Shown here: piece by piece, positions 23,696 through 24,389 of the stretch | Numbering within the stretch: the first letter of the stretch is position 1 | How the letters are laid out: each line of letters starts with the position of its first letter | Assembly (NCBI GenBank): GCA_027577415.1 | Contig: JANBQS010000247.1 | Location: 1 to 24,389 of the forward strand | Reading direction: 5' to 3' | Length of the DNA: 24,389 bases | Source: Coemansia sp. RSA 922 | Lineage: Eukaryota > Kickxellomycota > Kickxellomycetes > Kickxellales > Kickxellaceae | Notes under the pieces: model-generated | Told to the model about the DNA's origin: nothing | Databases searched by the model: none | Seen by the model: only the letters and a program-made list of their open reading frames with translations | Made by a program: the position numbers and the translations under genes

Positions 23696-24389
23696 CTAGC
23701 AGGCGACAAACGACCACGAGATAGGAATACGACCAGCGTCAAAGTCTCCAATTTGCTGGAACGCCGAAGGCGAAAGATCAAGGTCTCCGGTCTTGCACAC
23801 AGGGCAGCGGTCAGTAATCTTTACCTTGACTTGACCCTTGGGTCCCTTGACTAGGGCACATTTTCCACAGACTTCGGCGTTATTGGGGTTAGCATTGGTA
23901 CCGTACTGAGGCGCAGGGATAGCAGCGATTAGATCGCTGTCAGAGTTGGTTAATCCACATGAGCCCAGTCCTGGAGAGAAGAAAGTACCGTCGCCAGTAA
24001 ACGAGTCGCCACCAGTGCTGCCACCAGTGTTGCCGCCCGGGTTACCGCTGGTCGGCTGGGGTGCCTGAGAGGCGGCTGGTGCGGATGGCTGAGGAGCCTG
24101 AGAGGCAGCTGGAGTCTGAGCTGGAGCGGGAGCTACGGCGGGAGGCGAAGACGGCGAGGCCTTGGCAGGAACAGACGCAGCCGCGGGAGGAGATGCAGCT
24201 GTGGGAGGCACGGCGGCAGGGCTATTCTGAGCGACCGGGATATCGGCTGCCTGTGAGGTAGGAGCCTTGCTAGGAGCTGGTGCCTGCGAAACGGGAGTCG
24301 GGCTACCAGCAACGGCAGCCTCGTTGTTACCGCCTGCGGTGACAGTCTTAACCTCATTGATAACCAGCTTGCCGCTGGAGTGCATCGTG
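23696..24389 (-). CDS. Expansin/RlpA-like double-psi beta-barrel secreted protein (5' end beyond window)
   Basis: The frame is open to the right edge; the Met at 24385 is not necessarily the start, and a signal peptide probably lies outside the window. Numbered from that Met, residues 1-20 (SGKLVINEVKTVTAGG) precede a long Ala/Pro/Ser/Gln linker (about 25-113, with SQAPQP repeats) and a Gly/Thr hinge, then a C-terminal DPBB domain at 131-227. The domain shows GDGTFFSPGLGSCG, CGKCALV, KVKITDRCPVC, GDLDLSPSAFQ and a final ISWSFVAC. Six Cys can form the usual three disulfides. The D-L-S Asp of the expansin HFD/DLS site is present, but the His is not (DLD). Family members loosen or bind cell-wall polysaccharides; the O-glycosylatable linker suggests wall attachment. 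The role is inferred from the family. Confidence 0.9.
   Translation of the reverse strand, partial: TMHSSGKLVINEVKTVTAGGNNEAAVAGSPTPVSQAPAPSKAPTSQAADIPVAQNSPAAVPPTAASPPAAASVPAKASPSSPPAVAPAPAQTPAASQAPQPSAPAASQAPQPTSGNPGGNTGGSTGGDSFTGDGTFFSPGLGSCGLTNSDSDLIAAIPAPQYGTNANPNNAEVCGKCALVKGPKGQVKVKITDRCPVCKTGDLDLSPSAFQQIGDFDAGRIPISWSFVAC

Noticed and set aside
1..24389. CRISPR arrays, bacterial-type operons or rRNA genes
   Set aside because: No short regularly spaced direct repeats with unique spacers and no rRNA-like blocks. The gene content is eukaryotic, and Shine-Dalgarno-type logic does not apply.

Overview
This is a stretch of fungal nuclear genome. Every housekeeping gene I recognise is one uninterrupted frame: mitochondrial serine hydroxymethyltransferase, the fungal/archaeal-type riboflavin reductase RIB7, dynamitin, and a mitochondrial flavin reductase. 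Genes are compact, intergenic DNA is AT-rich, and several fungus-typical families are present (DUF4246, F-box, expansin-like DPBB, a Ty3-like LTR, a DIRS-like gag). Together this suggests an intron-poor early-diverging filamentous fungus. Kickxellomycotina (Coemansia/Linderina relatives) is my best guess, but it is inference and not proven by the sequence.

Layout. (1) 1-3.0 kb: SHM1-like gene (minus, runs off the left edge) and RIB7 (plus) share a 238-bp divergent promoter, followed by a small secreted proline-rich protein with two 30-residue repeats. (2) 3.4-6.1 kb: an unknown 130-aa gene ('A', minus), a repeat-rich promoter region, and a decayed DUF4246 gene. (3) 6.3-7.3 kb: two tiny single-zinc-finger paralogues of 49 and 46 aa. 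(4) 8.0-12.0 kb: an HIBCH-fold protein lacking the usual catalytic motifs, then dynamitin and a mitochondrial cytochrome b5 reductase-type enzyme as a divergent pair. (5) 12.0-15.7 kb: gene relics, an unknown 133-aa gene, a DIRS/tyrosine-recombinase-type gag remnant and an LTR. (6) 15.9-17.9 kb: a second, inverted copy of the DUF4246-relic-plus-promoter module, driving a different small gene ('B', 114 aa). (7) 18.0-24.4 kb: more relics, an F-box protein, a likely mitochondrial helical-repeat protein, and an expansin-like secreted protein (minus, runs off the right edge).

The most unusual feature is the pair of inverted ~1.55-kb modules (3868-5419 and 15943-17531). They are about 90% alike where I aligned them by eye. 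Each carries a DUF4246 tail relic and a long promoter with four 13-bp palindromes, CTTTG-N3-CAAAG or close variants, spaced 139-149 bp apart, then an identical TATA box. Homology stops in the 5' leader. The two genes driven by these near-identical promoters encode only distantly similar proteins. That looks like a duplicated expression site with rapidly diverging or exchanged small coding cassettes. Decaying paralogues, transposon remnants and microproteins around it mark 2.2-7.9 kb and 12.0-19.0 kb as fast-evolving accessory DNA set among conserved genes.
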